Shown: positions 63,391 to 64,000 of the stretch, in pieces
How positions within the stretch are numbered: the stretch's first letter is position 1
How the letters are laid out: each line of letters starts with the position of its first letter
Origin: Candidatus Gastranaerophilales bacterium
Lineage (GTDB): Bacteria > Cyanobacteriota > Vampirovibrionia > Gastranaerophilales > Gastranaerophilaceae
DNA length: 64,000 bases
Reading direction: 5' to 3'
Assembly: GCA_944326915.1 (NCBI GenBank)
Contig: CALVFT010000002.1
Location: forward strand, 186,001-250,000
Program-made: the position numbers and the translations under genes
Notes under the pieces: model-generated
Database searches by the model: none
Seen by the model: only the letters and a program-made list of their open reading frames with translations
Told to the model about the DNA's origin: nothing

Positions 63391-64000
63391 CTACCAAGGA
63401 TAATCTTCAGGGATCTCCCAATTATTACGAAGAATAACCTCGCCACACTGAAAACCAGAATATCCGACTGCTTTTTTATTACAGCCATAATAATCTGAGT
63501 TAAGTAAATCTTCATATTTCGGCTTATGCTGTCCCCAAAATTTTAAGCGAAAATTTTCCCTTCTAGTAACATTTGCATAACCATATATATCAAACACAAA
63601 AATATCTCTACCAACTTTATTAGGTCTTTTAGCTCCATTTATATCTACAAACATCCATATATATCCTCCAGGAGTATTTGGTAAAAAATAAAGATACATA
63701 CCATCTGAAGTTCTTACAATATAATTCGCAACCGCCATCCCAGAAGCACTATAACCACTTAACTGAAACCAAGAATAATTCAATTTCAAAAAACAATTTA
63801 CAAAATTACATTCTTCTGCTCCATTCATATATGGTAAATAATATTTCTGAAAAAATAGATTCATCGATTGATCATATGCCTGCTTAGGAAAATCCCAAGT
63901 ATACATCTCACCATTGTCATTCTCAGACAGTTTTATTACGTTCAACATAGTTGAATAGAATTTCTTTAAACGAGTGGCAGTTACTTTTTTCTCATAGCTT
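63391..64000 (-). CDS. Type IV prepilin-like protein, cassette C, 5' end cut by window edge
   Basis: The visible ~203 residues begin inside the N-terminal helix region (SYEKKVTATRLKKFYSTMLN) and end NNWEIPEDYPW. They share DINGAKRPNKVGRDIF and paired cysteines with cassettes A and B, with a different middle. The frame stays open to the right edge, so the start, leader and any poly-G run lie outside. It is the third member of the dispersed family. Confidence 0.88.
   Translation of the reverse strand, partial: SYEKKVTATRLKKFYSTMLNVIKLSENDNGEMYTWDFPKQAYDQSMNLFFQKYYLPYMNGAEECNFVNCFLKLNYSWFQLSGYSASGMAVANYIVRTSDGMYLYFLPNTPGGYIWMFVDINGAKRPNKVGRDIFVFDIYGYANVTRRENFRLKFWGQHKPKYEDLLNSDYYGCNKKAVGYSGFQCGEVILRNNWEIPEDYPW

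Noticed and set aside
1-64000. CRISPR arrays, insertion sequences, prophage
   Set aside because: No regularly spaced repeats, transposase, integrase or phage structural genes were found on reading the window.

Overview
This AT-rich, gene-dense window looks like chromosome from a non-photosynthetic relative of Cyanobacteria, probably the Vampirovibrionia/Melainabacteria (Gastranaerophilales-like). Three things suggest this. An OmpR-type regulator at 47882-48646 reads almost like cyanobacterial RpaB. HydG at 60795-62213 points to anaerobic [FeFe]-hydrogenase metabolism. Dispersed prepilin-like genes carry the N-terminus and DINGxKxPN motif I associate with that group. KdsB (Kdo activation) implies a diderm envelope. 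The assignment is inferred from protein resemblance only.

Layout. 1-1765: tRNA nucleotidyltransferase (cut by the left edge) and rsmE. 1912-2994: a dehydratase-activase-like Fe-S protein. 3058-9665: two prepilin-like cassettes flanking rpsU, an SNF2 helicase and gpmI. 9739-13614: minus-strand run obgE, membrane protein, degenerate amidohydrolase, YjbQ. 13655-16731: tsaD and two kinase-like paralogs. 16728-22800: gshB, an MBL hydrolase, ribD, a MEMO1-AMMECR1 fusion and dnaX. 22844-26972: S66 peptidase, nifU-nifS and a secreted repeat protein. 26973-32013: minus-strand run sigma factor, gcvPB, Fe-S protein, membrane protein, miaA. 32159-40913: stress protein, sugar permeases, TPR proteins, HAD hydrolase, alcohol dehydrogenase, ogt, DedA. 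40998-47408: a 2136-residue protein with a HELTH zinc motif. 47668-49109: tRNA-His, rpaB and a small HTH regulator. 49126-53033: minus-strand run accD, accA, prmA, membrane protein, kdsB. 53138-59376: effector-like proteins mixed with ybaB-recR and an oligopeptide ABC ATPase. 59389-64000: smpB, a formyltransferase, hydG, mnmA and a third prepilin-like gene cut by the right edge.

The most notable observation is the prepilin cassette. Copies at about 3.9 and 9.7 kb share a strong promoter, a Shine-Dalgarno, an ATG, a poly-G run shortly after that ATG, a second inner promoter and an inner ATG. The run is 10 G in one copy, so the upstream frame meets a stop. It is 11 G in the other, so the frame is open through the prepilin. 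This is the layout of a slipped-strand ON/OFF switch, with a possible leaderless backup start. About ten genes in the window have a -10-like hexamer ending 6-7 bases before the ATG and no Shine-Dalgarno, suggesting common leaderless transcription. A second theme is a set of unrelated proteins (kinase-like, GNAT-like, triple-repeat) sharing a short N-terminal tag of the form [MIL]-[NS]-F-[KRS]-[GQ]; these could be localized or secreted accessory proteins.

No CRISPR array, insertion sequence, prophage or replication origin was seen, and no gene-free stretch exceeds about 300 bases.
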